Assembly: GCA_902592375.1 (NCBI GenBank)
Contig: CACJEG010000001.1
Span: 62,001 to 126,000 of the forward strand
Reading direction: 5' to 3'
DNA length: 64,000 nt
Origin: an uncultured Pelagibacteraceae bacterium
Lineage (GTDB): Bacteria > Pseudomonadota > Alphaproteobacteria > Pelagibacterales > Pelagibacteraceae
The notes under the pieces were generated by a model. The model was not told where the DNA came from. It did no database searches and saw only the letters and a list, made by a program, of their open reading frames with translations. Below, one piece after another: positions 1 through 7,353 of this stretch (its first letter is position 1; every line of letters begins with the position of its first letter). The position numbers were made by a program, and so were the translations under genes.

Positions 1-692
1 TCATAGAACTCATCCACAATTTCTGATTTTGTATAACCTAAAGCTAGTAATAAAGTAGATGAAAAAATTTTCTTTTTTCTATCAATTTTAAAATATAGAA
101 AATCCTTAACATCATATTCAAAATCTAACCATGAGCCTCTGTTAGGTATTACTCTACAATTAAACAAAAGTTTACCACTTGCATGAGTTTTTCCTTTGTC
201 ATGATCAAAAAATACACCTGGACTTCTGTGCATTTGATTAACCACAACTCTTTGAACACCGTTAGTTATAAAAGTTCCACTATTAGTCATCATAGGAACT
301 TCACCCATATAAACTTCTTGCTCTTTAGCTGATAAAATATCTTTTGTATTATTTTCTTGATCTATTTCGTAAACAACTAATCTTAGGGTACACTTAAGAG
401 CTGATGAATATGTGAGACCTCTTGCTATACATTCTTCAACATCAAATTTTGGTTTCTCTAATCTGTATGAAACATACTCTAAAGTTGCTTTGTCATTTAA
501 ATCCTCAATAGGAAAAATACTCTTAAATACTCGATCAAAACCTTTGGTAAGTTCTGCTGCCTCAACATTAAATTCTGTTAATTCTTTGTACGAATTTTTT
601 TGTACTTCAATTAAGTTAGGTATAGATAAACTCTCTTTTAGTTTACCAAAACTTTTTCGAATGTTTTTCTTTTCAGTAAAAGATAATTGCAT
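1..692 (-). CDS. rpoB: RNA polymerase beta subunit, N-terminal part (partial)
   Basis: This is the first ~230 residues of the beta subunit of RNA polymerase; the rest lies beyond the left edge. The frame stays open from the ATG at 692 to the edge, and an in-frame stop lies directly upstream of that ATG, which fixes the start. The translation begins MQLSFTEKKN and carries the beta-lobe signature HRSPGVFF near residues 155-162, preceded by a GTFITNG segment. It follows rplL on the same strand after a 56-nt gap with a hairpin, the usual rplJL-rpoBC order. The identification is secure; nothing can be said of the C-terminus. Confidence 0.97.
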   Translation of the reverse strand, partial: MQLSFTEKKNIRKSFGKLKESLSIPNLIEVQKNSYKELTEFNVEAAELTKGFDRVFKSIFPIEDLNDKATLEYVSYRLEKPKFDVEECIARGLTYSSALKCTLRLVVYEIDQENNTKDILSAKEQEVYMGEVPMMTNSGTFITNGVQRVVVNQMHRSPGVFFDHDKGKTHASGKLLFNCRVIPNRGSWLDFEYDVKDFLYFKIDRKKKIFSSTLLLALGYTKSEIVDEFY

Positions 693-703
693 CTATGTTT
701 ATA

Positions 704-729
704 AATACTGATTAAAAATAATCAGTATT
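704..729 (-). promoter_or_regulatory. rplL-rpoB intercistronic hairpin
   Basis: A perfect 10-bp inverted repeat, AATACTGATT at 704-713 and AATCAGTATT at 720-729, encloses a 6-nt loop. It lies between the rplL stop and the rpoB start. There is no good T-run after it on the minus strand, so it is more likely a processing or partial-attenuation element than a full terminator. In E. coli the same junction carries an attenuator and an RNase III site; equivalence here is inferred. Confidence 0.6.
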
Positions 730-748
730 CGAATTCTTTCTATTTAAT

Positions 749-1114
749 TTATTTAAGTTCTACTTTAGCGCCAGCAGCTTCTAACTTAGCTTTGATCTCT
801 TCAGCGTCTTTTTTGTTTACACCAGATTTAACTTCTTTTGGTGCTCCCTCTACAAGATCTTTAGCTTCTTTTAAACCTAATGAAGTAGCTGCTCTTACTT
901 CTTTGATAACATTAATTTTTTTATCACCTGCAGAAACTAACATGATTGTAAAATCATCTTTATCTTCTGCTGGAGCCGCACCACCTGCTGCTGCTGGAGC
1001 TGCTGCTGCCATTGGAGTTACACCCCATTTTTCTTCTAATTGTTTTGATAGTTCAGCTGCCTCTGCAACAGTCAAACTTGATAAATCTTCAATAATTTTG
1101 TTTAGGTCAGGCAT
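749..1114 (-). CDS. rplL: 50S ribosomal protein L7/L12
   Basis: This is the stalk protein of the large ribosomal subunit, which recruits GTPase translation factors. The 121-residue length is normal. Residues 1-30 form the dimerisation domain, residues ~35-50 are an Ala/Gly/Pro-rich hinge, and the C-terminal domain carries the conserved stretch [16 protein letters not shown]. It follows rplJ by 5 nt and precedes rpoB. The alanine-rich hinge is locally GC-rich compared with the surrounding AT-rich sequence, as the codons for Ala demand. Confidence 0.98.
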   Translation of the reverse strand: MPDLNKIIEDLSSLTVAEAAELSKQLEEKWGVTPMAAAAPAAAGGAAPAEDKDDFTIMLVSAGDKKINVIKEVRAATSLGLKEAKDLVEGAPKEVKSGVNKKDAEEIKAKLEAAGAKVELK

Positions 1115-1119
1115 ATGTA

Positions 1120-1641
1120 TTACTCTTTGGGTTGTGTTTCAGAATTTTCTGCCGACAAACTACTCATTTTTTCTGAATGTGCAAGCAAAATACTGATTAA
1201 TTTAGATGCAGAAGCGTTCAAAATACCCACAATATTGGCTCTTGCTTCATCTAATGTAGGTAAACTAGCTACATTCTGGACACCAGCCTGATCTAAGACC
1301 TCGTTATCCATAATTCCACCAATTAATTTTAAGTTTTCGTTATCTTTTGCAAATTTTGAAAGAATCCTTGCAGACATTATGGCATCCTCTCCAAATGCTA
1401 CTGCTGTAGGACCAGTAAATAAATTTGATAAATCTTTACACTTAGTTTTTTCTAAAGCTAATTTTGTAATTCTGTTTTTTGTTATTTTAAAAATGATACC
1501 ATGTTCTCTCATTTTCGCTCTTAATTCATCTAACTGAGTCATAGTTAAACCTTGGTAATGGGTAACCATGACAGCTTTGCTATTTTCAAACTTACTAGTC
1601 ATTTCTTCAATATAATTTTTCTTTTGTTCTTTGCTCATCAT
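1120..1641 (-). CDS. rplJ: 50S ribosomal protein L10
   Basis: L10 anchors L7/L12 dimers to the 23S rRNA stalk base. The 173-residue protein shows the family pattern: a globular N-terminal domain containing [16 protein letters not shown] and [10 protein letters not shown], followed by a helical C-terminal tail for L7/L12 binding. The start could be either of two adjacent ATG codons at 1641 or 1638. Only 2 nt separate it from rplA, so there is no room for the separate L10 leader known in enterobacteria; any autoregulation would have to act elsewhere. Confidence 0.97.
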   Translation of the reverse strand: MMSKEQKKNYIEEMTSKFENSKAVMVTHYQGLTMTQLDELRAKMREHGIIFKITKNRITKLALEKTKCKDLSNLFTGPTAVAFGEDAIMSARILSKFAKDNENLKLIGGIMDNEVLDQAGVQNVASLPTLDEARANIVGILNASASKLISILLAHSEKMSSLSAENSETQPKE

Positions 1642-1643
1642 AA

Positions 1644-2333
1644 CTATATCGATTTCCCTAATTTAACTTTATATGAAACACCCATTGTCGAAGTAGCAAA
1701 AACACTTCTAATTAAATCACCTTTTAACGTGTTATTTGATTTCTCTTTTTCTAATGCATCTAAAATTGCATTATAGTTTTTTAGTAATTGATCATCACTA
1801 AAAGATTTTTTACCAATACTAACTCCAATGTTTCCATCTTTATCATTTCTAATTTCTACTTGACCAGATTTGGCATTACTTACAGCTTCTTTAATATTTT
1901 CAGACACTGAACCAAGCTTAGGATTAGGCATTAAACCTTTTGGTCCTAAAACTTTTCCTAATTTAGAAAGTTTAATCATCATTCCTGGTGTACAAATTAA
2001 TTTTTCAAAATTTAATTCTCCACCTTTAATTCTTTCAACAAACTCATCACCACCAACAATATCTGCTCCAGCATCTTTAGCATCTTGCGCTTTATTGTCT
2101 TCACAAACTACAGCAACTTTTACTTTCTTACCTGTGCCGCCAGGTAAATTAACAACTGTTCTAATATTAACTTCGCTTTTCTTTTGCTTGTGATTTATTT
2201 GAAAACTTAAATCTAATGACTCGTCAAATTTAGTTGTGCAATTTTTTTTAAGATCAGGTAATAATTTTTCGATAGTCTCTGCGCTTAAGTCTTTTGTCTT
2301 TTCAGGTAATTTTTTGTATCTTTTTGATGCCAT
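1644..2333 (-). CDS. rplA: 50S ribosomal protein L1
   Basis: L1 forms the mobile stalk near the ribosomal E site and in many bacteria represses its own rplKA mRNA. The 229-residue length is typical, and the signature GKVLGPKGLMPNPKLG sits in the middle of the protein. It overlaps rplK by one nucleotide (2333 is shared), so the two are probably translationally coupled. No separate L1-binding leader can be identified by eye because rplK itself overlaps nusG. Confidence 0.98.
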   Translation of the reverse strand: MASKRYKKLPEKTKDLSAETIEKLLPDLKKNCTTKFDESLDLSFQINHKQKKSEVNIRTVVNLPGGTGKKVKVAVVCEDNKAQDAKDAGADIVGGDEFVERIKGGELNFEKLICTPGMMIKLSKLGKVLGPKGLMPNPKLGSVSENIKEAVSNAKSGQVEIRNDKDGNIGVSIGKKSFSDDQLLKNYNAILDALEKEKSNNTLKGDLIRSVFATSTMGVSYKVKLGKSI

Positions 2334-2758
2334 TATTCTTTTACCTCAATACCCATTGATCTAGCTGATCCTGCAATAATTTTTATGGCTTCTTCAATAT
2401 CATGAGCATTTAAATCATTCATTTTTTCTTTAGCTATACTCTCTAATTGTTTTTTAGAAATTGAAGCAACAATATTTCTTCCAGGTTCTTTTGATCCACC
2501 TTTAAGTTTGACTGCCTCTTTAATATAAAAAGATGCTGGAGGTGATTTAATTTTAAAATCAAATTTTTTATCTTTATAAACAGTGATTTCTACCGGCACA
2601 GGTTTACCTGCCATTGATTTAGTTTTGTCATTAAAAGCTTTACAAAACTCCATAATATTTACACCACGTTGACCTAATGCTGGGCCAACAGGAGGAGCTG
2701 GATTAGCTTGACCGCCTTTAATTTGTAATTTTATAAATCCACTAATTTCTTTTGCCAT
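2333..2758 (-). CDS. rplK: 50S ribosomal protein L11
   Basis: L11 binds the GTPase-associated centre of 23S rRNA and is needed for the stringent response. The 141 residues include the N-terminal signature [20 protein letters not shown] (residues ~14-33) and the RNA-binding C-terminal domain with the GSARSMGI motif. It overlaps nusG and rplA by one nucleotide on each side, so it sits inside a tightly coupled block. Confidence 0.98.
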   Translation of the reverse strand: MAKEISGFIKLQIKGGQANPAPPVGPALGQRGVNIMEFCKAFNDKTKSMAGKPVPVEITVYKDKKFDFKIKSPPASFYIKEAVKLKGGSKEPGRNIVASISKKQLESIAKEKMNDLNAHDIEEAIKIIAGSARSMGIEVKE

Positions 2759-3288
2759 TAACTTACCTTCTCAACCTGATTATATTCTAAATCTACTGGT
2801 GTAGGACGACCAAATATAGAAACTGACACCTTAAGTCTAGCTTTTTCTTCATCAATTTCTTCAATCATTCCAGTAAATGAAGCAAATGGACCATCTACTA
2901 CCTGAACTTTTTCACCAACACTGTAATCTACGCCAGATTTTGGCTGAGCAACACCATCTTTAATCTGACCTAAAATCTTCTCTACTTCTTTATCTGAAAC
3001 TGGAACAGGAATACCTTTTGTGCCTAAGAAACCACTGACCCTCTTTATATTCTTAATCATGTGATAAATATTATTATCCATCTCACTTTTAATTAGTACA
3101 TATCCAGGAAAGTATTTCTTCTTTCTTTGAATTCTTTTACCTCTCTTAACCTCAGTAACATCATGAGTAGGTACAATAATCTCTTCAAACTTATCAGCAA
3201 TTTTAGCTTTATCAGCTTCCTCTTTAATTAAAGAGGCTACTTTATTCTCAAAACTAGAATGAGACTGAACAATATACCAATTTTTCAT
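2758..3288 (-). CDS. nusG: Transcription termination/antitermination protein NusG
   Basis: NusG binds RNA polymerase and couples it to ribosomes and Rho. The 176-residue protein has an N-terminal NGN domain (residues ~1-115, beginning [13 protein letters not shown]) and a C-terminal KOW domain (~124-176, with [15 protein letters not shown]). It overlaps secE by one nucleotide at 3288 and rplK at 2758. The secE-nusG-rplKAJL order is conserved across bacteria. Confidence 0.98.
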   Translation of the reverse strand: MKNWYIVQSHSSFENKVASLIKEEADKAKIADKFEEIIVPTHDVTEVKRGKRIQRKKKYFPGYVLIKSEMDNNIYHMIKNIKRVSGFLGTKGIPVPVSDKEVEKILGQIKDGVAQPKSGVDYSVGEKVQVVDGPFASFTGMIEEIDEEKARLKVSVSIFGRPTPVDLEYNQVEKVS

Positions 3289-3479
3289 TAAATACTCACT
3301 TTAAGTAAAAGTTCTAAGAAAAATTTCAAAACCTGATCTAAAAGAAGAAAAAATAAAGACATAACAACTGCCATAACAAAAACCATTAAAGCACCTTGCA
3401 ATGTCTCTTTCCAAGTTGGCCAAGTAACTTTAAAAGCCTCTTGTTTCACTTCTTGTATAAATTTAATCGGGTTTCTCAT
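3288..3479 (-). CDS. secE: Preprotein translocase subunit SecE
   Basis: SecE clamps the SecY protein-conducting channel in the inner membrane. The 63-residue length matches the short, single-span form found in most alphaproteobacteria. The segment VKQEAFKVTWPTWKETLQG is the amphipathic conserved helix, followed by one membrane span at about residues 31-54. It lies just after tRNA-Trp (18-nt gap) and overlaps nusG by 1 nt. Confidence 0.95.
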   Translation of the reverse strand: MRNPIKFIQEVKQEAFKVTWPTWKETLQGALMVFVMAVVMSLFFLLLDQVLKFFLELLLKVSI

Positions 3480-3496
3480 AATTTATAAGCTCAAAT

Positions 3497-3572
3497 TGGC
3501 AGGAGCGGAGGGACTCGAACCCTCAGCCTCCGGTTTTGGAGACCGGCGCTCTACCAATTGAGCTACACTCCT
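3497..3572 (-). tRNA. tRNA-Trp (CCA anticodon)
   Basis: The minus strand folds as a 76-nt tRNA with acceptor AGGAGTG/CGCTCCT, a D-arm with AGCTCAATTGG, anticodon loop CTCCAAA (anticodon CCA, tryptophan) and a TTCGA-type T loop. The 3' CCA is encoded (3497-3499). It sits between tuf and secE, a conserved position for this tRNA. Confidence 0.97.
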
Positions 3573-3582
3573 ATTTATAGAG

Positions 3583-4773
3583 TTACTCTATAATTTTAGT
3601 TACTACTCCTGCTCCAACAGTTCTTCCACCTTCTCTAATAGCAAAGTTTAATTTCTCTGCCATTGCAATTGGTGTAATAAGTTTAACAGTAAATTTAGCA
3701 TCATCACCTGGCATAACCATTTCAGTACCAGCTGGTAATTCTACTTCACCTGTAACGTCTGTTGTTCTAAAATAAAACTGAGGTCTGTACTTAGTAAAGA
3801 ATGGAGTATGTCTTCCACCTTCATCTTTTTTAAGCACATACGCTTGAGCTTCAAATTTAGTGTGTGGAGTAATTGAACCAGGCTTACAAAGAACTTGACC
3901 TCTTTCGATATCAGTTCTTTCAATACCTCTCAATAAAATCCCAACGTTATCTCCAGCTTCACCAGAATCTAAAAGTTTTCTAAACATCTCAACTCCAGTA
4001 CAAACTGATTTTTTAGTTTCTCTAATTCCAACTATTTCAACTTCCTCACCAGTCTTAATTACACCAGACTCAACTCTTCCAGTTGCAACTGTTCCTCTAC
4101 CAGAAATTGAGAATACGTCCTCAACTGGCATCAAGAATGGTTTATCAACTTCTCTAGCTGGCTGTGGAATATGTTCATCAACAGCTTTCATTAATTCTAA
4201 AATTGAATTTTTTCCAATTTCATCATCTCTACCTTCAACTGCTGCTAAAGCTGAACCTTTAACGATTGGTGTTTTGTCACCTGGGTATTTGTATGAAGTT
4301 AAAAGCTCTCTAATTTCCTCTTCAACAAGTTCAATCATTTCTTTATCATCAACTTGGTCTACTTTGTTTAAGTAAACAACAATAGCGGGAATACCTACTT
4401 GTCTTCCTAAAAGAATGTGTTCTCTTGTTTGTGGCATTGGACCATCAGCTGCATTCACTACTAGAATTGCTCCATCCATTTGAGCAGCACCAGTGATCAT
4501 GTTTTTAACATAGTCAGCGTGACCAGGACAGTCTACGTGAGCATAGTGTCTTTTTTCAGTTTCATACTCAACGTGTGCTGTTGAAATTGTTATACCTCTC
4601 TCTTTTTCTTCAGGTGCTTTATCAATCTGATCATAAGCAACTGCAGTTCCACCGCCAGCTTGTGCTAATACATTTGTAATCGCGGCAGTAAGAGTTGTTT
4701 TACCATGGTCGACATGACCAATAGTCCCAATGTTACAGTGGGGTTTATTTCTTACAAATTTTTCTTTTGACAT
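3583..4773 (-). CDS. tuf: Elongation factor Tu
   Basis: EF-Tu carries aminoacyl-tRNA to the ribosome as a GTP complex. The 396-residue protein has the P-loop GHVDHGKT (residues 19-26), DCPGH (81-85) and NKVD (~136-139) of the GTPase domain, then two beta-barrel domains. The C-terminal segment [10 protein letters not shown] is intact. It is flanked by tRNA-Gly upstream and tRNA-Trp downstream, the arrangement of the tufB-type operon. Its codon use looks more biased toward favoured codons than neighbouring genes, as expected for a very highly expressed gene. Confidence 0.99.
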   Translation of the reverse strand: MSKEKFVRNKPHCNIGTIGHVDHGKTTLTAAITNVLAQAGGGTAVAYDQIDKAPEEKERGITISTAHVEYETEKRHYAHVDCPGHADYVKNMITGAAQMDGAILVVNAADGPMPQTREHILLGRQVGIPAIVVYLNKVDQVDDKEMIELVEEEIRELLTSYKYPGDKTPIVKGSALAAVEGRDDEIGKNSILELMKAVDEHIPQPAREVDKPFLMPVEDVFSISGRGTVATGRVESGVIKTGEEVEIVGIRETKKSVCTGVEMFRKLLDSGEAGDNVGILLRGIERTDIERGQVLCKPGSITPHTKFEAQAYVLKKDEGGRHTPFFTKYRPQFYFRTTDVTGEVELPAGTEMVMPGDDAKFTVKLITPIAMAEKLNFAIREGGRTVGAGVVTKIIE

Positions 4774-4821
4774 TACGTTTTTACCTCAGTTTTTTTTTTG
4801 TTTCTTCTAATTTTAATTTCT

Positions 4822-4895
4822 TGGAGCGGGTAAAGGGAATCGAACCCTTACATCCAGCTTGGAAGGCTAGCGTTCTACCATTGAACTACACCCGC
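4822..4895 (-). tRNA. tRNA-Gly (TCC anticodon)
   Basis: A 74-nt cloverleaf on the minus strand with acceptor GCGGGTG/TACCCGC, D-arm TAGTTCAATGGTAGA, anticodon loop CTTCCAA (anticodon TCC, glycine) and T-loop TTCGATT. The CCA end is encoded at 4822-4824. It lies between tRNA-Tyr and tuf. Confidence 0.97.
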
Positions 4896-4939
4896 ACAAC
4901 CCCAAGAGTAACACTCCATGCTATTTAAAATTTATTAAA

Positions 4940-5025
4940 TGGTGGAGGGGGAAAGATTCGAACTTTCGAAGACCGAAGTCAACGGGTTTACAGCCCGCCC
5001 CATTTGACCGCTCTGGAACCCCTCC
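4940..5025 (-). tRNA. tRNA-Tyr (GTA anticodon)
   Basis: An 86-nt class II tRNA with acceptor GGAGGGG/CCCCTCC, anticodon loop CTGTAAA (anticodon GTA, tyrosine), a long variable arm and encoded CCA (4940-4942). It is the first gene of the tRNA-tuf-secE-nusG transcription unit. The upstream leader carries a short GGGGA/TCCCC stem near 5028-5041. Confidence 0.97.
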
Positions 5026-5072
5026 TCTGGGGAAGTGTCCCCTTGTTCAATAAAGCTTCAAATAACAAGCGT

Positions 5073-5100
5073 TTTATATATTTTATTTATGCAAATGCAA
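5073..5100 (-). promoter_or_regulatory. Probable promoter of the tRNA-Tyr/tuf operon
   Basis: On the minus strand TTGCAT (5095-5100) and TATAAA (5073-5078) are separated by 16 nt, which resembles a sigma-70 -35/-10 pair. Transcription would begin near 5066, about 40 nt before tRNA-Tyr. It lies in the divergent gap to rlmB. Assigned by eye only. Confidence 0.5.
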
Positions 5101-5154
5101 CACGTGATTTAATAGGAAAATATTCAAAAAACCGTGTAAAACAGATACTAATTT

Positions 5155-5898
5155 ATGAATAAATCATCATTTTTCATTGTTGGTCAACACGCAGTTATTG
5201 AAGCTCTTAGAAATCCTAAAAGGAAGGTTTTAAGAGTTTTTTTGACTGAGGAGTCTAAAAAAAATATTCATAGAAAAAATCCAAATAAAAATATTTTGGA
5301 AGACGTTAAAGTTTACTTTAAATCCAAAAAAGAATTAGACAAATATTCTTCAAAAGAACAGTTAATGCATAATGGATATGTTGCAGAGATTGAACATTTA
5401 GATCAACCAGATCTGAAACAATTTATAAAAGTTAAAAATAATTTAACATTTGTCTGTCTTGATGAAGTTACTGATCCAAGAAATATTGGTTCGTTAATTA
5501 GAAGTGCTGCATCATTTAATATTGACGGATTAATAATCAAGGAAAGACATTTTCCACGTGATAGTAAATTAATGTATAAATCAGCTAGTGGATGCATGGA
5601 GTATATGAATATATTTCAAGTCTCTAACATTAATTCTACACTTAAAAATTTAAGAGAAAAAAATTTCTGGGTTTATGGTTTTGATGCAAAAGGTCAGAAA
5701 GATTTTACAGATATAAAGTGGGAAGGAAACAATATTCTTCTTTTTGGTTCAGAAGGATTTGGTATGAGACAGCATACAGGTAAATACGCTGATTTTTTTG
5801 TAAAAATTAATATTAATGAAGATATTGAGAGTTTGAATATATCAAATAGTGCAGCAATTGTATTTCATCACTTAAGTTATATGAAAAAAAAGAGTTGA
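5155..5898 (+). CDS. rlmB: 23S rRNA 2'-O-methyltransferase, TrmH/SpoU family (RlmB)
   Basis: SpoU-class SAM-dependent methyltransferase, most like RlmB, which methylates G2251 of 23S rRNA. The 247 residues contain a substrate-binding N-domain starting FFIVGQHAVIEAL, then the three knot motifs: DEVTDPRNIGSLIRSA (103-118), LLFGSEGFGMR (195-205) and ESLNISNSAAI (225-235). It is divergent from the tRNA-Tyr/tuf operon and is followed 33 nt later by tRNA-Thr on the same strand. Exact target specificity is inferred from similarity. Confidence 0.92.
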   Translation: MNKSSFFIVGQHAVIEALRNPKRKVLRVFLTEESKKNIHRKNPNKNILEDVKVYFKSKKELDKYSSKEQLMHNGYVAEIEHLDQPDLKQFIKVKNNLTFVCLDEVTDPRNIGSLIRSAASFNIDGLIIKERHFPRDSKLMYKSASGCMEYMNIFQVSNINSTLKNLREKNFWVYGFDAKGQKDFTDIKWEGNNILLFGSEGFGMRQHTGKYADFFVKININEDIESLNISNSAAIVFHHLSYMKKKS

Positions 5899-5931
5899 TT
5901 ATTTAACAAATAGTTAATAACTATTGCGCAT

Positions 5932-6007
5932 GCCCTTGTAGCTCAGCTGGTAGAGCAATTGATTTGTAATCAATAGGTCCGCGGTTCGAATCCGTGCGGG
6001 GGCACCA
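5932..6007 (+). tRNA. tRNA-Thr (TGT anticodon)
   Basis: A 76-nt cloverleaf with acceptor GCCCTTG/CGGGGGC (two G-T pairs), D-arm TAGCTCAGCTGGTAGAGC, anticodon loop ATTTGTAAT (anticodon TGT, threonine), T-loop TTCGAAT and encoded CCA (6005-6007). It follows rlmB directly. A short AT-rich dyad (AATAGTTA/TAACTATT, 5909-5925) lies just before it. Confidence 0.97.
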
Positions 6008-6051
6008 CTTCATTTACTTTTATCAAAATAATTTATGCAAAAGCTATTTTA

Positions 6052-6068
6052 ACCACAATAAGTGTGGT
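6052..6068 (-). terminator. Weak hairpin at the end of the nadK/small-ORF chain
   Basis: ACCACA and TGTGGT form a 6-bp stem with a 5-nt loop. On the minus strand it is followed by TAAAATAGCTTTT, only a poor T-run. It lies between the 3' end of tRNA-Thr (plus) and the last short frame of the minus-strand chain and might end either transcript. Confidence 0.3.
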
Positions 6069-6109
6069 CAGAGTGTGGACAGAACCAGGATCCCTAAAAG
6101 TTTTTTCAT
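6068..6109 (-). pseudogene. Signal-peptide-like remnant (13 codons)
   Basis: A 13-codon frame MKKLLGILVLSTL ends in TGA. It has the look of the first half of a secretory signal peptide that has lost the rest of its gene. Its ATG abuts the stop codon of the preceding 41-residue frame. Its first 30 nt match, with about four differences, the stretch at 6243-6272. It is either a decayed gene start or a leader peptide; I favour decay. Confidence 0.3.
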
Positions 6110-6111
6110 TT
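6082..6111 (-). repeat. Imperfect 30-nt direct repeat, copy A
   Basis: On the minus strand this reads AAATGAAAAAACTTTTAGGG and continues ATCCTGGTTC. Copy B at 6243-6272 shares most of these bases. Both copies begin at an ATG placed directly behind a short membrane-protein frame. The 409-nt stretch 6008-6416 has no long gene; it holds these repeats, two small frames (6110-6235 and 6276-6413) and a weak hairpin. Confidence 0.55.
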
Positions 6112-6235
6112 AAAATCCACCTCTCCAATTATCTTTATCTTCGAACCTCTCTTTTTCTTTTTTAGAGGTAGGTCTAAATAAAAAATAAACTGCAAAGACG
6201 ATAGTTAATAAAATTATAACAATCTCAAGTGTCAT
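6110..6235 (-). CDS. Small single-span membrane protein, 41 aa
   Basis: A 41-residue frame, MTLEIVIILLTIVFAVYFLF followed by a highly charged tail ending DNWRGGF. One hydrophobic span covers residues ~4-20 and a positively charged KKEKER segment follows, as in small inner-membrane proteins with a cytoplasmic tail. Its ATG overlaps the TGA of the preceding 12-codon frame (ATGA). It is unrecognised. The clear hydrophobic/charged architecture and the tight spacing are the only support for it being real. Confidence 0.5.
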   Translation of the reverse strand: MTLEIVIILLTIVFAVYFLFRPTSKKEKERFEDKDNWRGGF

Positions 6236-6270
6236 AAACTCTGAACCGCGATCCTTAAAATTTTTTTCAT
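6232..6270 (-). other. Twelve-codon frame overlapping the next small gene
   Basis: MKKILRIAVQSL then TGA; the stop overlaps the ATG of the 41-residue frame by ATGA. It resembles the start of the 13-codon frame at 6068-6109. It may be a remnant of a duplicated signal-peptide start that now couples translation of the next frame. Confidence 0.25.
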
Positions 6271-6272
6271 TT
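6243..6272 (-). repeat. Imperfect 30-nt direct repeat, copy B
   Basis: On the minus strand this reads AAATGAAAAAAATTTTAAGG and continues ATCGCGGTTC, matching copy A at 6082-6111 in about 26 of 30 positions. It lies right behind the 45-residue frame, just as copy A lies behind the 41-residue frame. Confidence 0.55.
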
Positions 6273-6275
6273 GAT

Positions 6276-6413
6276 CTACCATGCGGTTAATTTCCAACAC
6301 TCGTCAACATCTTCAATTCGAACATAACAACCCAGAAAAGACATAATTTTAAATACACAAAAACCTCCAACTAAAATAATAACTACAAGCATTATTGGAT
6401 TAATTTTTTTCAT
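6276..6413 (-). CDS. Small single-span membrane protein, 45 aa
   Basis: A 45-residue frame beginning MKKINPIMLVVIILVGGFCV, with one hydrophobic span at about residues 7-26 and a short acidic C-terminal part containing two cysteines (RIEDVDECWKLTAW). It starts 3 nt after the nadK stop, so it is probably cotranscribed with nadK. No family recognised; it could also be a signal-anchored peptide. Support is from composition and spacing only. Confidence 0.5.
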   Translation of the reverse strand: MKKINPIMLVVIILVGGFCVFKIMSFLGCYVRIEDVDECWKLTAW

Positions 6414-6416
6414 TTA

Positions 6417-7187
6417 CTAACTAGTCTCTCTTCTTATTTGTTCAATTTTAATTTTTTTTTGTAGACTTCTATTTTTATCATACAAAAGATTAAACTTAAT
6501 TTTATTATTAGTTTTTACGGTTATTGACTTAGCGTTTCTCACTTCCAAGTTATCAGCAACAGCGCTAATTGGTCTTTTTGATGGATTTAAATTTGTTATA
6601 ACAATTTTGGTTTTATCATTAACAATTTTACCCTTCCATCTTCTTGGTCTGAAAGCACTTATTGGTGATATTGATAATTTTTTTGAATGAAGACTTAAAA
6701 TAGGACCATGAACAGAAAGATTATAAGCAGTACTACCAGCTGGTGTTGATACTAAAACTCCATCAGAAACTAATTTTTTAATTATTTGTCTTGAGCCTTG
6801 CTTAATTGATAATGAAGCAGCTTGTCTGCTTTGTCTAAGTACAGAAACTTCATTAATTGCAATAGATCTTTTAATTTGATTGTTTTTATTTTTTACAATC
6901 ATTTCTAGTGGAGAAATTGAAACCAAATTTGCTTTATAAAGATTTTTTATAATGTCTTTTGAGGAAAATTTATTCATAAGAAAACCATAATTTCCAGAAT
7001 TAATCCCATAAAAATGTTTGTTATAATTTTTATTTTTTTTGAGTGTTTGAAGCATAAAGCCATCACCACCAATAACAATGATGAGATTTTCTTTTTTAAA
7101 TTTATTAGATTTTATATTTTTTAATAATAAATTTCTAATCTTTAAGGATTTTTTATTTTTATCTGAAATAATCTGAAGTTTATTCAT
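6417..7187 (-). CDS. nadK: NAD kinase
   Basis: Phosphorylates NAD to NADP using ATP or polyphosphate. The 256-residue protein has the family motifs GGDG (40-43), NE (112-113, in INEVSV) and the STPAGSTAY segment (147-155), where most homologues have TPTGSTAY. Three residues separate the gene from the following small membrane-protein frame, and tRNA-Leu ends 5 nt upstream of its ATG. The N-terminus is lysine-rich and slightly short, without a recognisable extra domain. Confidence 0.93.
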   Translation of the reverse strand: MNKLQIISDKNKKSLKIRNLLLKNIKSNKFKKENLIIVIGGDGFMLQTLKKNKNYNKHFYGINSGNYGFLMNKFSSKDIIKNLYKANLVSISPLEMIVKNKNNQIKRSIAINEVSVLRQSRQAASLSIKQGSRQIIKKLVSDGVLVSTPAGSTAYNLSVHGPILSLHSKKLSISPISAFRPRRWKGKIVNDKTKIVITNLNPSKRPISAVADNLEVRNAKSITVKTNNKIKFNLLYDKNRSLQKKIKIEQIRRETS

Positions 7188-7191
7188 TTAG

Positions 7192-7277
7192 TGGTGCCCT
7201 CGGCCAGACTCGAACTGGCACTCCGCAAGCGGCAAGGATTTTAAGTCCTTTGTGTCTACCAATTTCACCACGAGGGC
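7192..7277 (-). tRNA. tRNA-Leu (TAA anticodon)
   Basis: An 86-nt class II tRNA with acceptor GCCCTCG/CGAGGGC, anticodon loop CTTAAAA (anticodon TAA, leucine), a long variable arm and encoded CCA (7192-7194). It lies directly upstream of nadK on the same strand and may share its transcript. Confidence 0.97.
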
Positions 7278-7353
7278 ATTAATGAATTTCATGAGCTTTT
7301 ATGCTAATATTTATAATTGAACAAGTCTAATAAGTAAATTTTTATTCATAATA

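Noticed and set aside
412-711. Plus-strand frame of 99 codons over the rpoB start
   Set aside because: It is antisense to rpoB, which has clear homology and motifs; the plus frame has none.
792-1196. Plus-strand frame of 134 codons over rplL
   Set aside because: Antisense to rplL; the low-complexity Ala/Pro stretch only mirrors its hinge.
5909-5925. AATAGTTA-A-TAACTATT dyad read as a terminator for rlmB
   Set aside because: No T-run follows it, and tRNA-Thr begins 7 nt later; it is more likely chance AT-rich symmetry or part of the tRNA promoter.
5932-6111. tRNA-Thr as an integration site for a mobile element
   Set aside because: No integrase and no repeated copy of the tRNA 3' end were found nearby.
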